Assembly (NCBI GenBank): GCA_002633005.1
Contig: NMRA01000047.1
Coordinates: 1,229,911-1,293,910 of the forward strand
Direction: 5' to 3'
Source of the DNA: Phoronis australis
Lineage: Eukaryota; Phoronida; Phoronidae
Length of the DNA: 64,000 nt
The translations under genes and the position numbers were made by a program. Shown in pieces: positions 49,590 through 61,875 of the stretch. Below the pieces are notes generated by a model. That model searched no databases. It saw nothing but the letters and a program-made list of their open reading frames with translations, and was not told where the DNA came from. Each line of letters starts with the position of its first letter. The stretch's first letter is position 1.

Positions 49590-50567
49590 GGCCAAAACCA
49601 ACGATTGTTAAAAGCTCCTTCAATGTTCTAGCGCTATCTATTTTCTCCGCTCTCAGATCCACATATTTGTTTCATTACGCTTTGAAATAGGCGATTTGCG
49701 AAAACATCGTAGATATGGGAAATTGTACTTAAATATTGTAAACTGTTGACCAATTGGCATTCCTTAAAAGAGAGTTAAATGAAACACGTGCACGAATGAT
49801 AATTAGTATTCGTAGTCGTAATACCGCAATATAATTCTAACCCGCACCCAAGGCATGTGCCTTGACCCCACCCTCTTTTTGGCCGAAATACAAAAACGTT
49901 CTATTTTTAGAAAAAAAAAACAAACCCCTTGTGAGTTTCATTCTTGGTCAGGTCCAATCACAATGTTCAGGAATCTCTGAGAAGTTCATTAGATATCTGA
50001 ACCATTTTCAGAAATAGCAATTCTTTTTCTCGATTCAGCAAATCTATACATTGTATGTAATTTCAACCGTTCATTGTCCAATCTCGTGTTTTCCAACACG
50101 GCTAAATCTATCAGGTATTTTTTTGATTTTTGTGTCATTGTAAAAGAAATAGTAGAAAGTATAAGAACATATACAGTTTCAATGCACAACAGCTTATGCA
50201 GTAAAATTTCGGTTTGAAGACAACATGTTTATCTTAAGGGTATTGTCAACCTGCGTGGCAGCTTCACGAGTTTCAGTCACGTTTCATCACGCCTGTTCAA
50301 TATCAACTCGTGAAAATACAGTGTATATATTTTTTAATCCTCCTTCAAAGACGAACCAGAAACTGTACTTAGAAATGTCAGAGAAGTATTCTGAATCATG
50401 TGAGAGTTAGTTTTTGTGACAAGTTTGAACATGTTTTTTTTTTTAAACGTGGATGGATTCGCATGAAAAATTGTACATTCGTTATATGCCCTATAGTCGA
50501 GGTAACGGCATCAAAATCAATTCTCACAAAAAGTCATGTGACTAAGAACAAAGGCTTGAAATGTTTG
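49590..50567. other. no recognisable gene
   Basis: AT-rich; the short frames have no motifs. Confidence 0.45.
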
Positions 50568-50776
50568 CATGCGCGCACCAAGGGAGGCTCGCAAAAAGGT
50601 CCGCCCCTGAGAGGCAAAAAGTCCGACAAAATGGAACAAAAGTCCCTAAGTAAGCGCAAACGCGCAATTCGCAGTGGTGCTCCCGTTTTTTTTTAGTCCG
50701 TCCGCTCTTTTGTTAGCAAAAGGTCCAGAACGTCAGAAATTCGAGCCCCCCATGGTGAAGGCTGGGTGCGCGCACG
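50568..50776 (+). mobile_element. MITE family Z, copy 2
   Basis: The ends CATGCGCGCACC and GGTGCGCGCACG are inverted repeats. Internal AAAAAGGTCCGCCC, AACAAAAGTCC and TTAGCAAAAGGTCC blocks match 30433-30658 in the opposite orientation. Confidence 0.75.
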
Positions 50777-52604
50777 TTTAGTGCGCAGATTCCTGTTCAT
50801 ATGCCATTGAGTAATCAGAAAACATACTTCTTTGAGTTAATATTGAATTGTTAAAGTTATTTGATAAAAGGTGGGTGGCGCCCACGAAGGTTGACAATAC
50901 TCTTAGTTGGGAGTCGTGTTATAAGCAAGAATTTAAGGTGATTACATGTATATGATTTTTTTATTCAGAAAGCTAGGTTAAAACGCGTACAATCATATGA
51001 TGTAATTCCGATGAACACGTACCTTATTGAAAAGAGCTGTATTATGGTTATTAACAGTGAGTGCAATGGTTACGTAGAAAAATTACAGAAAATATTTAGA
51101 CATACTTCTCGATGTCTCCGATTGCGACACTCTCGATTCTTGGGAACCCCGGCTGATGTCTGGAAAACAGATAATTCGTTTTTTTGTATTTTGAGAACTA
51201 ACTAAATAAACACAAAATTTTCATCAATTTGTGACCAACAGAGACTGCTAAAACTGGCCTATTTCCATTCAAAGATTGCAGCAACGCAACTTCTGGTTCA
51301 AAATTTTACAAATGTAGAGTAACCCACGTAAATGTAACGGTCCAGTGCGTCGACAAGTGATCGTTAACATTGACAATTTATGATGCTTGAAAGTGGATGA
51401 AGTCTTAAAAAGTATCTGTTCATATACACAGAGTCAGAGAGAGACAAACGACATAAAACATACTAACTCTCAGATTCATGATTTCCGGAAACTGAGGACA
51501 TAGCACTGCTGCATTCTGGGTCCGGTGCCTAATGTCAGACTCGAACTCGAAGTTAGACTCGAAAATTTCTACTCGAAATCTGTCTCAGTCGAGTCAAACT
51601 CGATATTACGTGTCTAATGTTAATTTTCGATTCGACTGGAAGTCGAGTTTACTTGAGAAATCGTTCTCGAGTTACACTGTCCTAAGGAACTCTCCTGTGC
51701 TGTGAATTAAATACAAAATAAAATTTCTGCGAGAAATGCAGCCTCTACTGCGTGATCGTCTGCTTTTGAGTGGAAAAGTCACAGACAGCAGCCAAAAATG
51801 TAAGTATTTGAGTGATATTACATAAAATGAGTTCAATATAAAAGCAGCGAAACCGTTAACGCTGATTCATAATCCTATAGTGCGTCAGTGTGGTATTGGT
51901 GAAAAGTTATGAACAGAAACCAACGCACAACAACCCTTTTGTTGCCAAATTACGGAAAAATGTACGAGTTTAAACCCAAAACCCACCGTTATTTTGACCA
52001 GCGTTCGGTCAGCGTCCCATATCTTCTGCTCAAAGCCTCGCTTTGAACTTCTCAGTTAACGAGCTTCGCTATAGGGGTCGCCAAGTAAACGGTTTTTACT
52101 GCTGTTGTCATGTATTCTATACTAGGCCTACATGGAAAGGTTTGAAATTACATTGCTGCTTCCGTCGACGGTTTTGCGTTATGCAACATTAAACTACTTT
52201 TGTATAAAAAGACATCTAAATTGATAAAATTCATAAACTTTCGTTTAATAGCACTTGACGAAAACTACAAAAAGCACTTATTGCGTCGTTTAGAACATTG
52301 CATAAATCGAACTGTCTGAAAATTCAATTGAGTTCAATTATCCATTTCAAGGTTAATATCTTTCCAATTGTATCGAAATATACATATTTTCGTGGGGTTC
52401 GTAACACGTTAAAAACTCAGGAAAAATTTGCTATGTTGCCATGGTTTTAAATGCAACATCGTGGAAAATGGACTCGTTAAGGTTATATTCACAATATTCA
52501 TTTTAGAGACGAGGACGTTATGCGAATCTTCGTGTTTTTTACGTAAGAAGTAGCTGAATTAAAAATTTATTAGAATGGGTATCACAGATTACTATTGTCT
52601 TTTA

Positions 52605-52792
52605 GCATGAAAACCGTAAGAGCTCTCGCCTCTACCAAACGACGTCTTTGGACAACAGAAGAAGAAACTGCTCATAGAAAAAGTCATGACCATGGAAACC
52701 ACGTTATTTGGTGACCACCGAGGTCTGGGTGGTATAAAATCCTCGGCCAAAAAAAGAGCGGGATGGGAGATGGTGGCAAAATTCATAAGTAG
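52605..52792 (+). pseudogene. Harbinger Myb/SANT-like protein, exon 1, arm 2
   Basis: Between acceptor TTGTCTTTTAG and donor AG|GTGAGT. RRLWTTEEE, then after a one-base loss LLIEKVMTMETTLFGDHRG, KSSAKKRAGWEMVAKFIS. This is a complete three-helix Myb/SANT-like domain across two frames. Arm 1 breaks at a different position, so the copies decayed independently. Confidence 0.78.
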
Positions 52793-53324
52793 GTGAGTTT
52801 CAGTGCGCACAGTGCGAAATACACATAGTGAACATGATATTTATAGTTTCATGAATGACACTGTTAATTTCAGTTTGTCCAGAGTTTGATTTACTGTATT
52901 CCTTTAGTTTCAGCCAAAAGGTCTACTGACGAGTATAAGAAAAAAAATCAGAACTTAAAGCAAAGATGTAAGCTTTTTTGTAACAAGATAATTGCTGGCT
53001 GATTTTCTGGTACGGTTAGTAACTAAGTAAAAATGTGAACGCCTATCTGAAAGTCGGATTGTATTTCTTGTGTTGTATCTAACTTTATTTGGTATACATA
53101 ATGTTAATGCATTTTATTAATTCCTAGTTATACTTCACAATATTGACTCCCACTCCCTTCCGTTAACACTAAATGTACTTCCATGTACTCGATGTCTAGG
53201 GGGAGAGCAGTGCTGTAGTGCCACCAGTTTTTGGGATGTCCATGTAAATCATGGGTTGAGACACTCCAGCGCAGATCATTAATATAATATGAAATAACTA
53301 TCCTTCGTTTAATTCATCCTACAG

Positions 53325-53477
53325 CTAAATCAAAAATTGATGGAATTAAGAAGAGTGCCAAAAAGACTGGCGGTGGACCACCTGCCAAAGGCTTGGATGC
53401 CAGAGACGAGGTCATTTTGGCTCACTTCGATGCAAGGGTCGAAGTCTCCGGCATCCTGGGAAGCTTGGAAACAGATG
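53325..53477 (+). pseudogene. Harbinger Myb/SANT-like protein, exon 2, arm 2
   Basis: 153 nt, the same length as arm 1. KKSAKKTGGGPPAKGLDARD, then EVILAHFDARVEVSGI and LETD; acceptor CATCCTACAG, donor GATG|GTGAGT. No stop within this exon. Confidence 0.82.
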
Positions 53478-53520
53478 GTGAGTGGTTTTGTTCTGCGCAG
53501 AATGCATGTTATTGTTTACA

Positions 53521-53762
53521 CAGAGGCAAATCTACGTTTTCAGTGGGGGGGGGGTATGGATTTGCGCGAACCCGAGCCACACAACACCGAGCGTAGGGAA
53601 GGTCGGGAGGGGTTTCCCTCCTCCGGTGTAAGATTTTTTTTTATTTTAGTAGCTGACTTCGTTTTCATGGCGACACTGTTAATTTTTTTTTGTATTTTTG
53701 ATCCTGTCCCGAGGTTGGGTTTCAACCCCTTGAACCCCCCTCCAACCGTAGATCCGCCTCTG
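53521..53762 (+). mobile_element. G-rich MITE copy 3, inside the arm 2 Myb intron
   Basis: The ends CAGAGGCAAATCTACG and (inverted) CAGAGGCGGATCTACG. It occupies the same intron position as copy 2 in arm 1. The large plus and minus frames across it (53337-53816 beyond the exon, and 53540-53986) are artefacts. Confidence 0.78.
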
Positions 53763-54713
53763 GAATCTTTACATCTGTGTGTTGGCTTTTCCATTTCCAG
53801 ATCTTGGCATGGCTGACCACAGCGGGAATGGTGGAAAAAGTATGGAGGCTGTTGGCAGCCACTAATAATAATAGTTTCCAAAATGTTGACATTCTTGTAA
53901 TGTTGTGACCCTTCGCTATGCTGAAACTGCTTGAAAGATAAAAGATTACTTTTTAATCTTCCAGACAGTGACGAAGATGAGGACATAGAGCCGGTGATCA
54001 GCCAGAAAAGAAGTAATGAGACTTTGATTATTGATTAACATGCTAGCGCTCATGTGTGTAGGGCATTTGTGCTTATAAGCTTGGACCATGGTAGAGTTCA
54101 GTAGCTGCTTCGAGGCTACAAACATCTAGTTCAAATTACGTGTAATCATTTTAAATGCTCAGCAATATCTCGTCATGCTTTTTGCGAGGTCATAGTGGTA
54201 CTGAATTCCACCACATATTCGCTGCGCCGTCATTCAGATTGAATAAAGTTTAAAAGTGTAGACATCCCTGCTCTACAGGTTTGCACAATATTTCCATCCA
54301 TAACCTGAAGCTGCGCTTATAGCTATAATTACACTCATGCGCCTTCATATAGAACACTGGAGTAAAATCAATGAAAATTGAAAATCGTCTTGCTTTTCCT
54401 TAAAAAAATATTTACGAATTATCCAACTTAACATTGAAGCAGCTATAAATGCTTCCATTACAACTACCCTTTGATTTTCAACAGTAGTCTGTAAATTGTT
54501 TATTGGATGCTATACATGTACAATTAGAATTACAATTGAAAGGTGGGACAATGAAAACTACAAAGGTGTGAACTACATAACTGAAGTAAACTAACGCTTG
54601 CCTGCGGTTTAGAAATGGTCTAAAATTAACTGAAGTGTTTCTAAAAGGAAGTAACCAAAACTTCCCATGATCCTTATTGGTAATGTGTGATGTTCATTTC
54701 AGTTTACAGAAAC

Positions 54714-54909
54714 CAAAGTCAAACAAAACAAGGAAGAATGAATAGACGAAGCTGTACTTGAAAATTTGAAAATGGACAACAAGCGCCTGAAACTCAGTAT
54801 AGAAGTGCTTGAACTGAAAAAGCTCAATTTGGTCATGAACTTGCAAAAACATTTCAATATAGACATATCCACATTTTTCTCAAATGGTGAGGTAGCATCT
54901 GAGCAATAG
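54714..54909 (+). pseudogene. Harbinger Myb/SANT-like protein, C-terminal coiled-coil exon, arm 2
   Basis: After an acceptor CATTTCAG near 54702, a frame with one stop (TGA) reads VLENLKMDNKRLKLSIEVLE and LKKLNLVMNLQKHF, heptad-spaced Leu as in the C-terminal helix of Harbinger Myb proteins, and ends at TAG 54907-54909. A short acidic exon (SDEDEDIEP-like, about 53966-54015) lies between this and the GGGPP exon. Confidence 0.55.
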
Positions 54910-57900
54910 ATTTTTAAATTAAGTTTGTGTAGGACCTTATATTCACGAGTATATACATTTCGCCAAATATCTACTAAACAATTAATAGAATTTTTCAATA
55001 TAACGAACTTGGTTGAAGGCACAACTGTACATAATTTAAATTTTGGATTTAAAAATCTTCAAAGTGAACTATTTGAAAACATTTTTTAACAGTATTTTGG
55101 AGAACTTCATTAAATAAAGCAATGTATATGAAAGTTTCAAGTGAGTTCGATAAGCCATTCATGCGAAAGAGGTTCTGAAGCTGACCAAAACTAAAATTCT
55201 CTAAGGTTCTACATTTACCTAAAACAGGTTTTATGTTGTATACTTTTCCTCTGTTGTGTTCTCAGTTGAGATTTTATTAAGGACTATTGTGCTCAAATAA
55301 ATTTCGACATGTTACCAATTCCATCATGTACATTATGTAAAGGTATATGCTTCTAGAGCTAATCATTCCATATCACACAACATGCACCTTCTATTAAAGC
55401 ACTGCAAATCAAAACCGTTAATTCAATATCCAAAAAACATTAAATTTGAATGAGGTGCCACAGAAATATTAACTGTCAACCGTGCTCTAATCTATAGAAA
55501 GACATATTTCATGCCGGTCTTTCAAATGGTTTATCAGAGAGGCAGACTTGAGGGCGGCCATTGACTCATTTATAAGGTAATTGTAACCATATTTCATACA
55601 ATTACTTTTATAAGGTGATATATTAGCAGATGCCAAGACAGAGATGACAGCAATACGCATGCAGATAAAAATAAGTTGGCCCATAACAATATGTTTGGGA
55701 TAAGCTATTGAACATCTACAGTGGGCAATAATTAAACAAATTTCTTCACAGGCAAAATTAGAACCCCTTTGCTAAACTGTGTTTAATTGCGTATGTAAAT
55801 TGAGACACTTGTTTGACTAACTGCAAGGTTCACAAAGAACTACTTTCACTGACATTTCATGTCAATTTCAAAAGGCATATTGTGTGAACAATGCCAATGA
55901 TTTATAACTGTCTGAATAAATCTAAGCACTATGCGGACTAGCAACACCATACAAGCTCAAAGTGCAATAGCGCACCAGAAAACATCTTACAACGCCAACA
56001 TTGTAATTTAAAATTATAATAACAAGAGCAACACCAAGTGTTGATAGGCAACCAATATGTGCATCCCATGGAGCAGAGATACAAGGGATTATCATTATTT
56101 TAAGCATTCCCACTATGGGATGCAATGCTAGTAAACTGAAAATAGCCTCTAAGACAGAACATCAAAGCAGCAAGGCTCTCTACAACAAGAACACATTCAC
56201 CGCCCTTAATCATATAATAATTTGGGCACATAACAATCATTAGATAAATGCAAACAACTGAAACAAATAGCTTAGGTTTACTCACAAAAGGCCGGACGCT
56301 CAAACAGACAATGTGGTAATCCACAGCCAGGTACCTGTGTATGAGAGCATTAAAAGTATCATGGTACCATAAAACCTGGTACTTAAGGTCATGGTTTCAT
56401 ATTTAAATGTAAAGACCTTGCCCTGAGTAAAAAATTAATGTTGTACTGATTTATGAAATTTGACAGTACATAACATTTTTCTACAGGACGATTGAATAGA
56501 AAACTGATATATGGCTTTATCAAAGCTTAAAAGGGGACTGTAGTCAAAATAATGTTGCAGTTAATCGGTTTTAACATACAAATAAAACTCACATTTGCCT
56601 GACTTGCGTGCCAAACAAAAGCCGATTCGTATTTATGGTCAAAACACTAAATCCTGAAAGCGATCGCTGATTGGCTGATGTGTCAGTGACGTGAATGGCG
56701 GGGTATCGGCTGCTTTACACATTCATTGCTTATGTCATATTTTGAAGAGTTCACATCGTAATTTATCCTTGTATCAATCGTCCTTATTTTTATTGTTTGC
56801 CACAGTGCTGTAAAAGGTTCGCTATGCCTTTTTGTATGGCTGTATGGCACTGGGTTGCTCAAACTCTTCGAAAACGGTGTTTTCTAAAGGGATGGTCATT
56901 GCATACCATCGCCGGGTTACCCAAGCCTTGGCCCAAAGCTGTTTACTAAATATAGGCCTACAGGTTTGAGCCGGTATGGGTAAAAATGGACAAATAAAAT
57001 CCGACTCAAAATTACTGCCATTAAAACTAATCTCATTCTTGAGTAAACCTATTAACCAGGTTCCTAGAGTAAACTAACTTCAGCATTCACCGGAGTTGGA
57101 AAAGTTAGCGATCGTTCGTCGGCTGGTGCTAAAATTGTGATGTGTTCTCTTGAGTCGGCTTTTTGCGATAACGTCACCTGACCTTTACCAGTTTCTTTTC
57201 CCCCGATTCTTTTATTAAGTGTTCGTCGCTGCCGGTACCTAGGTTGCATACATGTTACAACAAATTACCGGAACTTGTTTCATTTTGTTACAAATTTTTA
57301 GTATTTTTATACCAGCAAACCGAATTTCAGCACAATCTTGGTGCTGCTAAGCTGTCATCATGTCCGGGCCGAAAAACGCCTCAAATTTTAGGAAATGGCG
57401 CGTGCGCCGTGTCACGAGAGTGCTGTTTTTGAAACGGACGACGCTTCTTTGTTACAAAAGGCGGCAAATTATGCTACCAGATGACGCTTATTTGATTGTT
57501 TTCCACTTAAGTGGCTGCAACGAACAATGTGAGTGTCGGTGTATACCAGATTTTGCATGCACCCCCGCCGGTACGTTAGCTTTATATGTTGATGTAGCCT
57601 AAGTTTTACGACGAGGTGACGAGCATAAGTCAACTATACCCGGGTAGTCAACGGCTGTCTGAAATGTCGCGGTTAACGGAGCTCAACACACAGTGGTATG
57701 ATAGTCTTCATACAGCTATAGTCGGTAACTTACCAACCCTTCAAATTTACAGAGTTGGGTATGGGGCTGGCGGCTGGCTGACTGGCTGGCTAGAGTCCAC
57801 ATTGCCCACGGCACAATCACACCAGTGTAAATTGTTGATGCGGACTGGTTGCACCGGCAAATTTTCGCCTGACGATGACGATGACTGGGTATCACTTTGT

Positions 57901-59826
57901 GTTGCCTCGGCTCAAACAGGTATACCTGGTGACCCAACATTTCACACTAAAATTTCTTATTCTGACAATAGTAAAAACGCAACTTGGCTGCACGCTAACA
58001 CAGGACAGTGACTTTGCCCCCGCCAAATACGTCACGAGACGCAGCGCTCTAAGCCGGTAATTTTTTGAGCTTCGTTAGAGAATATAACTTTTTTTGTTGT
58101 TGAATTATTTGGGAAATTAATCAACAATTCATAGAAAACTATCCAGAATTTGTTCAGAATAAAATACAGTTCCCTTTTAAAATATGTTATAGGTTTGTAA
58201 CCAGCGACCAGAAGGAGCACTGCCTAAGAGCTATAGTGAAATAACAGGTCACATGACCACATAGGTGTAGAATAAAAATCTTGTTACAATGGCAGAGACC
58301 AGTGGAAGCCGCCATGACAATTGCATAGTCAACAAAAACATTACATGTACTTCCAAAATTCCTCAAGAGGGAAATAGGCTGGCCGAACAGGGGCGGTGAA
58401 AAAAAAATCATCCCTTGAGACGGTGATCTAGGTCTCAAAGCAATGCCTCCACATTTCTGTCGTATTTCGTCACAAAATTCAAACATAATTTTGGTACAGT
58501 TGTAACCATTAGTAACCTTCCTGACCGGACTGAAAAAAGCAGTCGCATTGTTTGCTTCTGTTTTTTCTTTTAATATTTTTTAGTCACAGCATAAGAAGTT
58601 CACCGAAAACATTCGTATGCACTGATTCACGTTAAAAATACCAATGTTCAGACTTTTTTGAGTCGTTTCTTCATAAAATTGATTAGCACGTTCAGCATAA
58701 GGAGTTAGCCCACCCCCGTTTTCATTGCTGAAGCCAGTGAGTGCATTTATAGTAAAGTAACAAAATGGCGTAACAAATCGTCCAGTCTTCTACCAGTTTA
58801 CAGCAATAAGACCATCGACACATTTGGATTAGATATTCATTCTTCTATTTTAATGTTGAGTATTATATTCGCTTTGCAAATGAACTTTGGGTTCAGCACA
58901 TTGCCCCAGATAAACTGTCATGTTGTCAGTCAAGTTGTTCCTCATGACTCGTGAAAACATGTAGTGACGAGACGACCAAACATAAAGACCGCAATATTCC
59001 AAATATCCAACGCAGACAGGAACTGAATTTGAAAATATAACGGCCAGGTTTTATGTTAGACTATGACCTTATAAAGCAGATTTTATGGTATGCACAACAT
59101 TGGAAATGAAAGAGGTGCTGTCTCTGTTCATGTGATGAAAAACCATTAGTACATGATGACTTTCAGATTAAAGGTGGGAAAAATAATTATTAACAATGTG
59201 CCTACGGACCTCCCTACCATTCGCAACATCCTCTGGAATAGCTTGTAAGTCATCATCATCACGATCTAATGCTTCTCCATCAGATGGACAAATGTCACCT
59301 CGTGCAATCCCAACTTCTAGTCAATATTCGTAGGCATAAGGTATACAACTGAGGGAAAATAAAATCCTCACGTCATTCAGTGCATTATGAAAGACTTAAA
59401 ACACCCTTTTCATACCAAAAATATTGGTGCACCGACCACCTCACCTTCTCGACTGGCTCTACTACACATGGATAATCTATCATTTATTCAATTTCATAGC
59501 ACAGCTGTGGGCTTTCCCCAAATAAAGATCTACTTAAAACTTCATGAAAGTTTTCTTGGCTAGTAGGGTTATAATTTTCTTGTGCCAAAAATATTTACTA
59601 CTTTGAATTTCCTAAAATGAATGATAGCATCTGAGAGAGATCTAAACTAAATGTAACTTCCATAGATGTAAACGATTCTCTTGGTTCTATTAAGTTATAT
59701 AAAAGTGTTCAAACAATAACTTGTCATAACATTATGAACTTGAAACAAGTGTATATAGAAAAGGAATAGAGAGACTGCTCCAAAGGTGAACGGATAAGTG
59801 GTTCTACCGAAGCACATTAGATTTAC
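54910..59826. other. no recognisable gene
   Basis: Two plus frames with more balanced composition (57360-57602 and 57616-58011, the latter 131 codons and GC-richer) might be exons of an unknown gene, but neither has a domain, signal peptide or convincing splice sites. The rest is AT-rich and without clear repeats. Confidence 0.35.
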
Positions 59827-61655
59827 CTGGACATTAAGACTGTGGAACATCTTTCGGTTCACAAAGACATGTGAATTCGCCTCTGCCGGTTTCTGAATTT
59901 TGATGTGAGTACAGTCTATGGCACCTAACACGTTCGGGAAACCTGCGATGAAATCGAAATAAAAAATGTCATCAACGATGAATGTACAGATCATGAGTGT
60001 TATATCAAAATCACTAAAGGTGAAATGATCACGAATTAATAGGACTGTATGGAACACAAACCAAGCACACATTTTTTAAAATAAACTGCATGTTATGATT
60101 AAAAAATGCTACATCATAACCATTACTAGAGATATGCTACAATTGCAACACGAATGATAGGGCCAACCTGCAGAATTGATTAATTGATTTGAAAAGAACA
60201 CCAGCAAAGGAGGTGACATCATTTTATTATGCCCTGCAAAGCTATCTAAAAATTAAAGTCCCAAGTTGTCGTCTTTTCTGATACCAATAGTGACGTTGAC
60301 GAGAATTCAAAAAGAAACTGTGACTCCTGTTTGTTGTGAGTATTTCTTATCAAAGTGTTTCTCTCTGTTCTTTTCATTAAACATTGCCTTTTTCTGTGCC
60401 ACCCATGATTATTACCGCCTGTTGTGGCTGGAAAAATAATCTATCAACAACATTACAACTCGACGAGAGACACACGATAGTACTTGCCTTACCGTGGATC
60501 AGAACAGAAGCCACGTTTCAAACAATGAACCGAATAAGGCAAATGCACTAAGTTACATCGTCTCATGGTTGAATTAACTTTCTAAAATTAAGAGAGGCAC
60601 ATTTAACGAACTTTCACGATAAATTGACAACAAAACTCATGATGACGAAGCCCTCTCTGCCCACGTTGACCGGCGATTGCAAAGGCTGAGCGCGGGAAAT
60701 GTAGGTCTGCTGTGCGTGAACTTGTAATCCTGCTTTATCTCAAGATCGTGTATGCGTGAACTTGGAATTGAATATTCTTGTAGGCAAAAAGGTGAAATTC
60801 TTGTTCGGTGAAAAAAGTTTTGTAATTATTGGCCTCGCGATCTACCATTTTCTCCTTTACCGTAACGTTTGTCGCTGATCCGGAGGAATATGTGATTGGC
60901 TAAATTGATTATTGTTTGGTGAAACTGATCGCCCGTAGTTGAAAAGGTTGGTTAAAATTGACATTGTTTTATTGTACCTTGATTTAGTGCAGTGCAAATT
61001 TTTATGAACGTGAACTTAATTATTAGAGTGACCTTGTCAAGTTGCCCCGCGTATTCCGAGTTCACGCAACACTTACTTCCGCTTAATCTTGAGATTAAGC
61101 AGGATTCCAAGTTCATGTACAGCAGGTCAACTTATAAACAAACAACGACGCCCTCAAGCGTTAGCGTTCGTGTTTAACGTTTGGCCGAAAATCCATTCTC
61201 AGTGAATAACAATTAAGAAATGATCCATATTTACCTGACAACTCAGAAAACCGGGACTTGGTTATCCTTGCGTTATCTCCCGTTGGAAATGTCACAAAGT
61301 GGCCGGCGGTCTTTATCAGCGAACAGCAAGCTTGCCGGTTTGCTCGTCCCACAGACGATTTGCCGAACTTCAGAGATTCGGCCCCGAGAGGGTGTAGCGA
61401 GAGCCTGAGGCGAGGAACCGGAGGGTCAGGAGGAGTTTGTAAAGTGGTGGTAATGACGTGTTGCTGTGATATTGGTTCAGATTGATTAGATTTAAAATAA
61501 AAACTATGGTGTTGGGGAGGAAGCGGTGTCGTCGAAATACTTCCTCGCTACTCAGGCTCTCCAACGGGTTTTGTCTGTCTTGAAGTGGTCTTCGCCCTAT
61601 GATCGCAGCTGCCCTTTTTCTTCCTCTTTCCTAAATATTGCCTACTGTCTGCCAT
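59827..61655 (-). pseudogene. second HARBI1-type transposase relic
   Basis: Minus strand. The start ATG (61653-61655) follows ACTCGAAAATAAAA, as in the 45.2 kb relic. Its frame stops early, but a shifted frame (61564 to 61370) has FLPNTIVFILNLINLNQYHS and LPPLYKLLLTLRFLASGS. The next exon (59827-59942, 116 nt, acceptor TTTCATCGCAG, donor CAG|GTAAAT) has FPNVLGAIDCTHIKIQKPAE with the first catalytic Asp and VFVNRKMFHSLNVQ. Its length and boundaries equal those of the exon at 47970-48085. Later exons are missing. Disrupted and incomplete. Confidence 0.8.
60704..61128. mobile_element. 425-bp MITE inside the HARBI1 relic intron
   Basis: GGTCTGCTGTGCGTGAACTT at 60704 and, inverted from 61128, GACCTGCTGTACATGAACTT match. 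The match continues inward through AATCCTGCTT and ATCTCAAGAT, about 45 bases. The interior repeats GCGTGAACTTG. Non-coding. Confidence 0.72.
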
Positions 61656-61797
61656 TTTTATTTTCGAGTGCGATTTCAAGTACGCTGACATTAGGCGCGC
61701 CTATATTGATTTTGGACTCCAGTCGAGTTGAAAATGAGATTTCGAGTCTGAGTTCGAGTTCGAGTCTCACATTAGGCACCGGGCCCAGGTCTCTGTT
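61656..61797 (-). promoter_or_regulatory. Harbinger terminal and subterminal TCGAG-repeat region
   Basis: From 61797 leftwards: GGGCCCGGTGCCTAATGTGA, followed by ACTCGAACTCGAACTCAGACTCGAAAT, and near the gene start TTGAAATCGCACTCGAAAAT. The same outer block and motifs begin arms 1 and 2. Position between the element tip and the start codon suggests combined transposase-binding sites and promoter. Confidence 0.6.
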
Positions 61798-61875
61798 ATC
61801 GAGGTCTTGCACTGGTGGCCCTCCTCCAGTTTTTTGCACTTTTCCGTGCAGCATCCAACTTTTCCTTGGCTATTC
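61798..61875 (-). pseudogene. fragment of a Myb/SANT-like Harbinger protein abutting the second relic
   Basis: A minus frame encodes AKEKLDAARKSAKKTGGGPP then VQDLDNRDLG and runs straight into the Harbinger tip at 61797. It is the GGGPP linker of another copy, cut off by this element's insertion. Confidence 0.7.

Larger units (their letters stand above)
51518..53870 (+). mobile_element. PIF/Harbinger arm 2 with Myb/SANT-like gene
   Basis: It begins GGGTCCGGTGCCTAATGTCA, then a roughly 150-base zone with a dozen ACTCGA/TCGAGT motifs and the Myb/SANT-like gene in plus orientation. It mirrors 42650-45100 with many substitutions and small indels, so the two arms are old copies. The far end of the element, after the Myb tail exon near 54.9 kb, was not found. 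Confidence 0.75.

Noticed and set aside
53478-53986. Long frames on both strands across the second Myb intron
   Set aside because: They read through a G-rich MITE; the plus one is exon 2 extended past its donor.
57616-58011. 131-codon plus frame as a real gene
   Set aside because: No domain, signal peptide, splice support or repeat match; kept only as a note.
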